This document shows, piece after piece, positions 26,938 to 35,445 of a stretch of 64,000 nucleotides of DNA. Source of the DNA: Acidobacteriota bacterium (GTDB lineage Bacteria > Acidobacteriota > Terriglobia > Terriglobales > Acidobacteriaceae); contig JARLGJ010000022.1 in the NCBI GenBank assembly GCA_031296105.1, positions 1 through 64,000 of the forward strand, given 5' to 3'. Made by a program: the position numbers and the translations under genes. The first letter of the stretch is position 1, and each line of letters opens with the position of its first letter. The notes below the pieces were generated by a model. That model ran no database searches, had not been told where the DNA came from, and saw nothing but the letters and a program-made list of their open reading frames with translations.

Positions 26938-28196
26938 TGCAGGCGGTTCCCGTGCTGACTGAACTACAGACCGCGGTGTGCGCCGTGGCCCTGCTGCTGG
27001 CGCCGTTGGCGGTGGCCGGGCTGGTGATGATCAACGCGGGCTTTGGACGCTCGCGCAGCGCGGCGCACTCGCTGATTGCCTCGCTGTGCGCATTTGCCGC
27101 GGCCTCTCTGTCGTTTGTCATCTTTGGCGGCTGGCTGGCAAGTTATGCAGGCGGTCCGGCGCATTCGTTGCAGGTGGGCGCCACCGCGTGGCGTATTGCC
27201 GGGGCCGCGGGATTATTTTTGCGTGGCATTAAGTTCGATGGCTTGATGAACTCCGCAGCGCTCTCCACGTGTTTTCTGCTCATGGGCGCGGGCCTGGCGG
27301 CCATGATTGCCGTCGGTTCCGGCGTCGAGCGCTGGCGGCTGACGCCGAGCATTCTCTCCTCAGCGCTGCTGGCGGGCATCACCTATCCTTTGCTGGCGCA
27401 CTGGGTGTGGAGCGGCGGGTGGCTGGCGCAGTTCGGCGCCATCGATGGCGGCGGCGCGGCGGTGATCCAGGGCACGGGCGGATTTACCGCGCTGGGGGTG
27501 ACCTGGCTGCTGGGGCCGCGCGCGGGCAAGTACGAGGCGCAGGGCATGGCCATTCCCGGGCACAACATGGCCATGGTGATTTACGGCTGCGCGGCCACGC
27601 TGGCGGGATTTCTGGGGCTGAACGCGGCGGGTGCGATTCTGTTTGCGCAGGCTCCGTTGTCGAGTCTGCCGCTGGTGGCCATCAATCTGCTTGCGGCATC
27701 GTCGGCCTCTCTGCTGACGGCGCTGGTGGTTACGCGCCTCCGCTACGCCAAGCCGGATGCTTCGATCTGCGCCAATGGATTCGTCGGCGGGCTGGTGGCG
27801 GCTTCGGCCGGCTGCGCGCTGGTGCCCGTGGCGGCTGCCGTGGCCATTGGCTTTGTCAGCGGATTGTTGCTGCCCTTCGCGGTGGAGTGGATCGACCGCC
27901 TGGGCTATGACGATCCTTCGGGCGCCATTGCCGTGCACGGGGTGTGTGCCGTGTGGGGCGTGCTGAGCGTGGGCCTCTTCGCGCGCGGCGCGCACGTGCT
28001 GGCGCAACTGGCGCTGGTGAGCGCTTTACTGGGATTTGTGCTGCCGCTGACGTACCTGCTGAATCTGCTGCTGGGTCGCGTGACTCCGTTGCGCATCAAC
28101 AAGGACGGAGAACGGCTGGGCATGGACCTGAGCGAGCTTGGCGCGGGCGCGTACCCTGAACTGGGCCAGAGCATGAACGACGTGCACTTCCGTTAA
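26937..28196 (+). CDS. Amt/MEP-family ammonium transporter-like protein with altered pore residues
   Basis: 419 residues, 11-12 membrane segments. By hand alignment with E. coli AmtB, WSGGWLAQFGAIDGGG and AVHGVCAVWGVLSVGLFA match the two pore regions. The Asp of the IDGGG segment (Asp170) and the second twin histidine (His334) are kept, but the first twin histidine is Gln178 and the Phe215 equivalent is Leu228 (FLGLNAAG). It may therefore be a sensor or a transporter with changed selectivity. The C-terminal tail is short. It ends an operon with phosphatase, kinase and mini-protein genes; no glnK is present in the window. Confidence 0.85.
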   Translation: MQAVPVLTELQTAVCAVALLLAPLAVAGLVMINAGFGRSRSAAHSLIASLCAFAAASLSFVIFGGWLASYAGGPAHSLQVGATAWRIAGAAGLFLRGIKFDGLMNSAALSTCFLLMGAGLAAMIAVGSGVERWRLTPSILSSALLAGITYPLLAHWVWSGGWLAQFGAIDGGGAAVIQGTGGFTALGVTWLLGPRAGKYEAQGMAIPGHNMAMVIYGCAATLAGFLGLNAAGAILFAQAPLSSLPLVAINLLAASSASLLTALVVTRLRYAKPDASICANGFVGGLVAASAGCALVPVAAAVAIGFVSGLLLPFAVEWIDRLGYDDPSGAIAVHGVCAVWGVLSVGLFARGAHVLAQLALVSALLGFVLPLTYLLNLLLGRVTPLRINKDGERLGMDLSELGAGAYPELGQSMNDVHFR

Positions 28197-28240
28197 CAGG
28201 CTGCGCCGCGGGGGCCGCGAGAGCTTCGTGCAAAAAGTGT

Positions 28241-28264
28241 CAGGCTGCCGTCACCGGCAGCCTG
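28241..28264. terminator. Perfect hairpin between converging genes
   Basis: CAGGCTGCCG and CGGCAGCCTG form a 10-bp perfect stem with a TCAC loop between the converging amt-like and TonB-receptor genes. It lacks a clear T tract. The rest of 28197-28473 shows nothing recognisable. Confidence 0.55.
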
Positions 28265-28473
28265 AGATGGGTCCCAGCCGCATCAGGATTGTTTTCCGTT
28301 ATGCGGCGTTCCTTGAGGTATGCCGTGCCCGCCTCGGAGTTGTGCACGGCATAAAGAGATGCTAACCGGGCCGGTTGGCGGAATCCATACACAATTGTTT
28401 TGCCGGGGTTACTCCAGTGCATCGCCATGCACCGTTGGTAACTGCCTGCCGCGAGCGTCTTGCAGCAGAGTCT

Positions 28474-31400
28474 TTAGAACTCCACGCGCACCGCAAGCTG
28501 CAACACGCGCGGTCCGCCGCCACCCAGTCCAGGATTTCCCTGGGCCACGTCCGGCGTTTGGCTGAACTGGCCGAACGAGCTGGAGCCGAAGCTGCCGCCC
28601 GGCAAAGCGAAGTTCGGATGGTTGAAGATGTTGAAGAACTCGGCGCGAAGCTGCGTGCCGATTTTCTCCGTGAGTTGGGTGCGCTTTTCCACCGAGAAAT
28701 CGGTGTTTACGAACTTCGGTCCGAAGATCGCGTTGCGTCCCAGATTCCCGAAGGTGCCGTCATCGGGCTGCGCGAAGGCCGCGGGATTCAGGTAGCCGGT
28801 GGCGGCGCTCCAGTTGCTCAGAATCGGATTGATGCCGGGCACAAGGTTGGGGCGCTGGTTGTAGTGGTTATAGCGGCCGCTGTTGTCGCTGGAGTCTTCG
28901 ATGGGAATGGGGCGGCCGGTTTGCGCGGTTACGATGGCGCCGAGCTGCCAGCCCTTCTTCAGCTTGTCGGGTCCGAAGCCAATCGTTGGGATGGCGTAGT
29001 TGACGGCGGCGGTAAAGCGCTGACGCGTGTCGAACGTCGAGGGGCCGCGCTCGGCCCGCAGGTTATAGGAATCCTGCGGCAGCGTGGCGCCGGGAGTGAA
29101 CTCGATGGCATCGGAAGCATCATCCAGGGACTTGCTCCAGGTATAGTTCACAAAGCCGGTCACGCCCTTCCATTCGCGCACGCGCAACGAAGTTTGCAGC
29201 GCGTGATAGACGGAGCCGGCGTTGGTGGCCAGGGTATCCATGGCAAGGTAGTTGGTGTCGGGGAAGTTGCCGTTGGCGTCGGTCTGGTTCACGTCATAGA
29301 CGCGCGCCAGGTGCGTTCCCTTGCTGCCCACGTAGCCAATCTCCAACACGGCGGTCTTGTTGAGCGATTGCTGGATGTTGAGGTTCCAGCTCTGCGTGTA
29401 AGGCGTGGGGAGCTTGCGCGGCGTAATGAAGATGTCATACGGGCCGGAGGTAACGGCGGAGAAGGCCGCAGTGCCTCCCGAGGCCCATGCGGAGCCGTCA
29501 AAGCTGAGCGGCAACACGGCCTTGGGGCCGATGGGATTGGTGGTCAATCCGGCAACGTTGGTGTAGTTGGTGGTGATGACGTTCTGCGGAATGTAGTCGT
29601 AATACAACCCATAGCCGGCGTGCAGCACCGTGGTGGGGTAAAGCTGGTAGGCCAGTCCGAGGCGCGGCGAGAAGTTGGTCCAGGTGCGCTGCCACGCCGA
29701 GTTGATACCGCTGCCGACCATGTGCAGCAGGCCGTCCGTGCCGAGGTTGGAGAGCAGGTTGTTCTTCTCGGAGATCGGTCCGAAGTACTCCCAGCGCAGA
29801 CCTAGATTCGCCGTCAACTTGCTGCTGACCCGGTAGTCGTCCTGCACAAAGAGCGACGCGCCGTTATTGAACGTGGTGCGCTGCGTGTTACCGGTGTAGG
29901 CGGAGGCGTAAATGTCTCCGGTAAAGAAGGCGGTGAGGTCATCGACCACGCTGCCATCGGTGTCCACGTCGAGCAGGCCGCGCTCAAGGTTGTCGTTATA
30001 GCTGTCAATAGAGATGTGGCGGAACTCGCCGCCAAACTTGATGACGTGGCGATTGAGGGTCCAGGTGAAGTGGTCAAGCCACTGGAAGGTCTGGCTGATG
30101 CGGCCGCGCGGAACGCTGTAGGCCGCGGCGCCAAGGTTTTCCAGGTCGCCGTTGAAGTCGATCTCCGGCAGCCCGAACTTGCCGGTGCCCAAGTCGAGGC
30201 CGAGGGTTGCGGGATCGACGTTGCTGTCCGCGCCGCGGAAGCTGGTGCGGTAGCGGGTGTAACCGAAGCGCAGCTCGTTCAACTTATTTGACGAGAGCGT
30301 GGAGAGCAGACTGGCCGAGACCACCTGCACCCGCGTGGGCGAGAGCTGCGCAAAAGGCGCAAGGCGCGAGCCTCCGCCGTAAGAGGTGCCGCCCAGGGGA
30401 TAGCGCTGGTTGCTGCCGCTGTAGGCATAGCGCCCGGTGATCAGCTCGTTGGGGGAGAGCTGATGGTCGATCTTGACGATCACCGAGTTCAGGTCGTTCT
30501 TGTCGGGCACGGCCACCTGTGCCGTGCCGTTGCCGGTGGTGCTGTCCACGGTGGTGGCCGTCGGATAGTACTGCAACACCTTCAGCAGCGCGGGATTCAC
30601 CGATCCTCCAGCCTGGGCGACCGCCGCATTAATCTGGTCCGTGGTGGGCACGCCCAGCAGAAAGTCGCTGGTGACGCGCTCGCGCTGGCCTTCGTAGGCT
30701 CCGAAGAAGAAAGTGCGTCCATGCACGATGGGACCGCCCAGCGAAGCGCCAAACTGATTGTTCTTGAACGGGCTCTTTACGTTGGGCTTGGTGTTGAAGT
30801 AATTGCGCGCGTCCAGCGCCGAGTTGCGCAGGTACTCGAAGGCCGAGCCGTGGAACTGGTTGCCGCCCGACTTGGTGAGAATGTTGACCGTGGCGCCGCT
30901 GTTGCGGCCGTATTCGGCGGGAGCCTGCGTTTGCAGGTTGAACTCCTCGATGGCGTCGATGGGCAAAAGGGAAGCGGGCGCGCCGGTGATGCCAACCTGG
31001 TTCAAGGCGGAGTTGTTGAAGAACGGATCGTTGTTGTCGGTGCCGTCCAGCAGGTAGTTATTGCTACGGTCGCGATTGCCGTTGATGTTGAACTGGCCGA
31101 AGCCCTTCTCGGTGCCAGCCACACCGGAGCCTTCCACGGCAACGCCCGGAGTGAGCGCCACCAGCTTGCCGAAGTCGCGGCCGTTGAGCGGCAGATCGAT
31201 GACCAGCTTGTTCTCGATGACCTGCGAGAGAGTGTCCTGCGCGGGCTCCAGCAGCGAGCCGCTGGCCTGCACCTCGACCTGCTCCTGCACCTGCGCCACC
31301 TTGCCCAGGGTAAACGTCAGCGGCGTTTCCGCGCCCACGTCCACTTTGGCCGCCAGCTTGACGGGCTGTAATCCCTGGCCGCTGGCGGTGACCTCATAGC

Positions 31401-31626
31401 TGCCCGAAGGCAACTCGCTGATGACGTAAATGCCATCGGCGGAGGTCAGCGTGGTGCGCGTCCAAGAGGTCTGGGTATTGCGCGCCGCCACCGTGGCTCC
31501 GGCGATGGCCGCGCCCGAGGCATCTTTCACTTCGCCGCGCAGCGTGCCGCGAAAGCTTTGGCCATAGGCGGCCAGGGCGGCAAGCAGGAGTGTCAGCAGG
31601 AGCGCGGTAAATCGTAAGTTCTTCAT
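28474..31626 (-). CDS. Oar-like TonB-dependent receptor with carboxypeptidase-regulatory-like domain
   Basis: 1050 residues, outer membrane. Signal peptide MKNLRFTALLLTLLLAALAA, then an Ig-like carboxypeptidase-regulatory domain (SFRGTLRGEVKDASGAAIAG, to about 105), a plug with VIENKLVIDLPLNGRDFGKL and NNYLLDGTDNNDPFFNNSAL, and a large barrel. The chain ends with aromatic strand residues RVLQLAVRVEF. This is the expanded Acidobacteriota type, often linked to uptake of complex organic compounds; the ligand is unknown. ATG 31626 has GGGAGAAAAG upstream. It is 35 bp downstream of the SAM-hydrolase-like gene and likely co-transcribed. Confidence 0.92.
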   Translation of the reverse strand: MKNLRFTALLLTLLLAALAAYGQSFRGTLRGEVKDASGAAIAGATVAARNTQTSWTRTTLTSADGIYVISELPSGSYEVTASGQGLQPVKLAAKVDVGAETPLTFTLGKVAQVQEQVEVQASGSLLEPAQDTLSQVIENKLVIDLPLNGRDFGKLVALTPGVAVEGSGVAGTEKGFGQFNINGNRDRSNNYLLDGTDNNDPFFNNSALNQVGITGAPASLLPIDAIEEFNLQTQAPAEYGRNSGATVNILTKSGGNQFHGSAFEYLRNSALDARNYFNTKPNVKSPFKNNQFGASLGGPIVHGRTFFFGAYEGQRERVTSDFLLGVPTTDQINAAVAQAGGSVNPALLKVLQYYPTATTVDSTTGNGTAQVAVPDKNDLNSVIVKIDHQLSPNELITGRYAYSGSNQRYPLGGTSYGGGSRLAPFAQLSPTRVQVVSASLLSTLSSNKLNELRFGYTRYRTSFRGADSNVDPATLGLDLGTGKFGLPEIDFNGDLENLGAAAYSVPRGRISQTFQWLDHFTWTLNRHVIKFGGEFRHISIDSYNDNLERGLLDVDTDGSVVDDLTAFFTGDIYASAYTGNTQRTTFNNGASLFVQDDYRVSSKLTANLGLRWEYFGPISEKNNLLSNLGTDGLLHMVGSGINSAWQRTWTNFSPRLGLAYQLYPTTVLHAGYGLYYDYIPQNVITTNYTNVAGLTTNPIGPKAVLPLSFDGSAWASGGTAAFSAVTSGPYDIFITPRKLPTPYTQSWNLNIQQSLNKTAVLEIGYVGSKGTHLARVYDVNQTDANGNFPDTNYLAMDTLATNAGSVYHALQTSLRVREWKGVTGFVNYTWSKSLDDASDAIEFTPGATLPQDSYNLRAERGPSTFDTRQRFTAAVNYAIPTIGFGPDKLKKGWQLGAIVTAQTGRPIPIEDSSDNSGRYNHYNQRPNLVPGINPILSNWSAATGYLNPAAFAQPDDGTFGNLGRNAIFGPKFVNTDFSVEKRTQLTEKIGTQLRAEFFNIFNHPNFALPGGSFGSSSFGQFSQTPDVAQGNPGLGGGGPRVLQLAVRVEF

Positions 31627-31661
31627 CGATCTTTTCTCCCATGAATACAGGTGAAGCAGAG

Positions 31662-32573
31662 TTACTGCCGGTTGCGTTCGATTTCCAGCGTGGCTGGAAC
31701 CTTTAGGTCGAATTTCTTGGCGAAGCTCCCCTGGTTGACAGCCAGCCCGAGGCGTCCGCGCGAATCGATATAGAAAAGAGGCGTGCCCACCGGAACATCG
31801 CTGAAGGTTTTGACGAACTTCAGTTGCAGAGGCTTGCCCGCCAGTTTGAAGTGGACCGTCTGGCCAACTTTGTAGCCGAGCTGTGCGAAGTCCTCGCGCG
31901 AGATGTTGGTGACCAGGTTGCCGAAGGGGCCGTCGGTGTCGATGACCGTGGCGGAGATGCCTTGAGCGCTGACCGTGGCCTTTGGAATGTTCAGGCGAAC
32001 GAGGGTCTTCAGATCGATGGCCGGTCCGGCGGTGGAAGGGTCGTCGCCGCGCGCCACGTGCGCTCCGGCGGGCGAGAAGATGTCGCGGCCGTGGAAGGTG
32101 CTGGAGAGCGCGCTGCCGATCATCCACTGCGGGTTCTGGATCTCGTAGGCGGCGTCGATGCCGTCCTGGTTGTCCACCAGCGTGAGCACGCCATTATCCG
32201 GCGCGATGAACCACTGCCCGCGTTTGCTGTGGGCGACAATCGCACGGCGCGTGCTGCCCACCGTGGGATCCACCACAATGACGAAGGTCGTGCCCGGCGC
32301 GTAGTAGGGCGTGGTGCCGGAGAGGAAGCGCGCGGCCTGCAGAATGTTGAACGGCGTCACGTCGTGCGTCAGGTCGATGATGCGCAGCCCGGGCGCCAGG
32401 CCCAGCATGACGCCCTTGCAAATGGGCACCGAATCATCCACGTGTCCGAAGTCGGTCATAAAGACCACGGTTGGGTGCGATGCAGCGGGCGCGGCCTGCG
32501 CCGGCGACAGAGAGCAAAAGAGGAGAAGCGTGGCGAGCACGGCCACAGCGCCTCGGAATATACGGACTTGCAT
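31662..32573 (-). CDS. Exported SAM hydrolase/halogenase-fold (DUF62) protein
   Basis: 303 residues. A signal peptide (FRGAVAVLATLLLFCSLSPA, cleavage near AQAAPA) precedes a complete DUF62 fold: VVFMTDFGHVDD, IIDLTHDVTPFNI, FVIVVDPTVGSTRRAI, IAPDNGVLTLVD, FHGRDIFSPAGAHVARG and DTDGPFGNLVTNI. Cytosolic relatives hydrolyse S-adenosylmethionine to adenosine and methionine; others are fluorinases or chlorinases. Export is odd for a SAM enzyme. ATG 32573 is chosen (AAAGGA upstream); ATG 32585 is possible. It shares an operon with the TonB receptor, so a substrate in the periplasm is implied. Confidence 0.87.
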   Translation of the reverse strand: MQVRIFRGAVAVLATLLLFCSLSPAQAAPAASHPTVVFMTDFGHVDDSVPICKGVMLGLAPGLRIIDLTHDVTPFNILQAARFLSGTTPYYAPGTTFVIVVDPTVGSTRRAIVAHSKRGQWFIAPDNGVLTLVDNQDGIDAAYEIQNPQWMIGSALSSTFHGRDIFSPAGAHVARGDDPSTAGPAIDLKTLVRLNIPKATVSAQGISATVIDTDGPFGNLVTNISREDFAQLGYKVGQTVHFKLAGKPLQLKFVKTFSDVPVGTPLFYIDSRGRLGLAVNQGSFAKKFDLKVPATLEIERNRQ

Positions 32574-32973
32574 ACTGGGTTGCATCCTTTCGGTTAAAAC
32601 GACTGGGGCACATGGCGGGAATAACAGGAACGCGCCAAGACCCTGGCGTATTGCTTCAGCAATTCGGTTGAGGGAAGCCGGGTAGAGCAGGAAAATCAGA
32701 CCGCAACCGGAGTGCCGCAGCAAACAATGCGGCACATTCGACAACAGCAGCGGGCGTGATCACGGGATGTCATGGGCAAATACAAATGACCTACGTCAAC
32801 TTTAAAACGCGGCGCGGGAATTGTCGAGCGGCGGGAATCCGGGGCGGATTTTCCGTTCCGCATCCTTGTGCAACGCCGGCCTGCGCGCGATCATCCAAAA
32901 AGACGTTGGGCCGCGGCAAGGGCGTGAGCATTGGCTGCGCCGGCCGGAATGGCCCATGGATAAGGGGCTCCGA
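32574..32973. other. Divergent promoter region of the SAM-hydrolase-like and transglutaminase-like genes
   Basis: About 400 bp without a convincing gene. It contains a perfect inverted repeat TGCCGCA-N8-TGCGGCA (32713-32734) that could be an operator or a hairpin, and a looser GTCAT-N12-ATGAC near 32768. No known RNA is recognised. Confidence 0.5.
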
Positions 32974-34071
32974 ATGAATCGTCGCAAGTTTTTGATGTCG
33001 GCCGGCATTGCGGCCGTGGGAGCGGCACTGCCGCGCACGTCGCAACTGTTTGCCGTGGAGAAGCCGCCGGAGTGGCGCACCTTTGAACTGACTACGCGGG
33101 TGGAAATCGCAGACGCCGCGGGCGCAACGCGCGTGTGGCTGCCCGAGACGCTGCTGCGCGAGACTGCCTATCAGCGTTCGCTGGGCCAGCGTTTTGCAGC
33201 CCCCGGTGGCACCGTGGAACTGGTCAAGAGCGAGATTGACGGCCTGGGCATTGTGTCGGCCAGCTTCCCGGCCGGTGTAAAGCCCGTGGTGGTGCTTACC
33301 AGCCAGGTCTCCACACGCAACATAGCCGTGGACCTGGCGCATCCGGTGCATCATCACCACCAGGCCGATAGCGCTGAGTTGCAACACTTCCTGCGTTCCA
33401 CCAGCCTGATGCCGCTCGACGGCCTGGTGAAGACAACCTCGGACAAGATCACCGCCGGTGCAACCAATGATGTGGAGAAGGCGCGCGCCATTTATGAATG
33501 GATTGTGGACAACACCTTCCGCGATCCCAAGGTGCGCGGCTGCGGCACGGGAGATGTGCGCTGGCTGCTGCAATCCGGCGACCTGGGCGGCAAGTGCGCC
33601 GACCTGAACGCGCTGTACGTGGCGCTGGCGCGGGCTGCTGGCATTCCCGCGCGCGACGCTTACGGCATCCGCGTGGTGAAGTCCGAGCTAGGCTACAAGA
33701 GCCTGGGCGCTTCGTCGGAGAAGGTGAGCAAAGCGCAGCACTGCCGCGCCGAGGTTTACCTGAAAAAGTTCGGATGGGTACCGGTGGATCCGGCCGATGT
33801 GCGCAAGGTGGTGCTGGAGGAGCCGCCGGGAAATCGTCCGCTGACCGACGAGATGGTAGTGGCCGCGCGCAAGCGTCTATTCGGCTCGTGGGAGATGAAC
33901 TGGGTGGCCTTCAACTTTGCGCATGACGTGAAGCTGCCCGGCTCGGAGGGCGCGCCGGTGCCGTTCTTCATGTATCCGCAGGCGGAGGTGGCGGGTAAGC
34001 GCCGCGACAGTCTTGATCCCGACGGCTTCCATTACGAAATCACGGCGCACGAGGTCATGGCTTCGGTGTAG
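32974..34071 (+). CDS. Tat-exported transglutaminase-like protein
   Basis: 365 residues. Twin-arginine signal MNRRKFLMSAGIAAVGAALP, so exported folded. The core has the transglutaminase-like triad: Cys in DLGGKCADLNALYVALARAA, His in KAQHCRAEVYLKKFGWVPVD, and Asp in VDPAD. Bacterial members are usually cysteine proteases or amidases rather than cross-linkers. ATG 32974 has GGGG upstream; ATG 32956 adds six residues. The ldh gene starts 83 bp later and may be co-transcribed, without obvious functional logic. Confidence 0.88.
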   Translation: MNRRKFLMSAGIAAVGAALPRTSQLFAVEKPPEWRTFELTTRVEIADAAGATRVWLPETLLRETAYQRSLGQRFAAPGGTVELVKSEIDGLGIVSASFPAGVKPVVVLTSQVSTRNIAVDLAHPVHHHHQADSAELQHFLRSTSLMPLDGLVKTTSDKITAGATNDVEKARAIYEWIVDNTFRDPKVRGCGTGDVRWLLQSGDLGGKCADLNALYVALARAAGIPARDAYGIRVVKSELGYKSLGASSEKVSKAQHCRAEVYLKKFGWVPVDPADVRKVVLEEPPGNRPLTDEMVVAARKRLFGSWEMNWVAFNFAHDVKLPGSEGAPVPFFMYPQAEVAGKRRDSLDPDGFHYEITAHEVMASV

Positions 34072-34153
34072 CCTTAAGAAGATAGTTCCAAGGGGCCTGC
34101 GGACGACTGAGCGTTCGCAGGCTTTTCCTTGGATCGCAGCGAGGTGCGAAACG

Positions 34154-35095
34154 ATGACACGCATTGCGATTGTGGGTTTAGGCAACGTGGGCGCCAGCTT
34201 TGCCTACGCTCTGCTGTTCCGCGGATTGGCTTCCGAAATTGTGCTGATCGACGTGAACCGGGCCAAGGCCGAAGGCGAGGCCATGGACCTGAACCACGCC
34301 ATGCCATTTACGCATGCCACAAAAATCTGGGCCGGAGATTATTCAGACTGCGCGGGCGCGGCCGTCACGGTGATTACCGCCGGAGCCGCGCAGAAACCTG
34401 GCGAAACGCGCCTGGACCTGGTGAACAAGAACGCGCGCATCTTCTCCTCCATCATCCCCGAGGTGGTGAAGCACAATCCCGAGGGCATTCTGCTGATTGC
34501 CACTAATCCGGTGGACGTGTTGACCTACCTCTCATGGAAGCTGAGCGGACTGCCCGCCCGGCGCGTGATCGGCTCGGGAACCATTCTGGACACGGCGCGC
34601 TTCCGTTACCTTTTGAGCCAGCACTTCGGCGTGGACGCGCGCAGTGTGCACGGCTTCATCGTTGGCGAACACGGAGACAGCGAGGTGCCCGTCTGGTCGC
34701 TGGCCAACATCGCCGGCATGAGGCTGCCGGAGTTTGCCGAGCGCAACCATGTGGAGTGCTCGGCGGCGACGATGGAAAGCATCTTTACCCAGACGCGCGA
34801 TGCCGCCTACGAAATCATCGCCCGCAAAGGTTCCACCTATTATGGAGTGGCTGCCGGATTGATGCGCATTACCGAGGCCATCCTGCGCGACCAGAGCACG
34901 GTGCTCTCGGTCTCCAGTCTGGTGGAGGATTTCTACGGCATCAAGGACGTGTACCTGAGCCTGCCGACGGTGCTGCACCGCGGCGGCGTGGAAAGGGTCA
35001 TCCAACTCGGCCTGAGCGAAGACGAACAGACCAAACTCGTGGCCTCCGCCAAAGTCCTGCGCGAAACGATTGATGGGATTGAGGTGCTGCGGTAG
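34154..35095 (+). CDS. ldh: L-lactate dehydrogenase
   Basis: 313 residues, cytosolic, NAD-dependent pyruvate/L-lactate interconversion. Rossmann start IAIVGLGNVGASFAYALLFR; ATNPVDVLTYLSWKLSG; GSGTILDTARFRYLLSQHFG; catalytic His in VGEHGDSEVPVWS. The substrate-loop residue is Gln in AGAAQKPGETRLDL, the LDH choice (malate dehydrogenase has Arg). This points to fermentative or lactate-using metabolism. ATG 34154 is used; the frame is open upstream but the N-terminus at 34154 is the canonical one. Confidence 0.93.
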   Translation: MTRIAIVGLGNVGASFAYALLFRGLASEIVLIDVNRAKAEGEAMDLNHAMPFTHATKIWAGDYSDCAGAAVTVITAGAAQKPGETRLDLVNKNARIFSSIIPEVVKHNPEGILLIATNPVDVLTYLSWKLSGLPARRVIGSGTILDTARFRYLLSQHFGVDARSVHGFIVGEHGDSEVPVWSLANIAGMRLPEFAERNHVECSAATMESIFTQTRDAAYEIIARKGSTYYGVAAGLMRITEAILRDQSTVLSVSSLVEDFYGIKDVYLSLPTVLHRGGVERVIQLGLSEDEQTKLVASAKVLRETIDGIEVLR

Positions 35096-35445
35096 AGGGC
35101 AAGCCATGCCAGTAGCCAGGATTTAACTGCCCGGCCCAGGGCTAAAGACCTGAGTCGTGGGTTAAGTCTGTGAATAGTGTTTGCTTTATCCGAATCAGGC
35201 CGGCAAAGCGAACACTCTCGGATTAAGTCTGCAATCCGGCAAGAATCAGTGCGTCCATTTTTCGCAATTTATGGAAGACATCCCGCGAGTCGTAATCGAG
35301 CCGTCACAATCGGTGTGTATACTCGGTACACAGGCCGGCGGGAAGACTCGACGCTCGCGGGATGTAAGCCGGCCCCACCCAATTCTGCGTTGGAATGATG
35401 ACGCACCGGATTCTACCGTACTCGCACGAGGAAAGGCTGGATTCG
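35096..35445. other. Intergenic region with a dyad before the radical SAM gene
   Basis: About 350 bp. It holds a dyad GTGTA-N7-TACAC (35315-35331) about 115 bp upstream of the radical SAM start. No gene is recognised. Confidence 0.5.
35315..35331 (+). promoter_or_regulatory. Candidate operator (GTGTA-N7-TACAC dyad)
   Basis: GTGTATACTCGGTACAC is a 17-bp interrupted palindrome upstream of the radical SAM gene. The binding protein is unknown; it is reported only because of symmetry and position. Confidence 0.35.
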
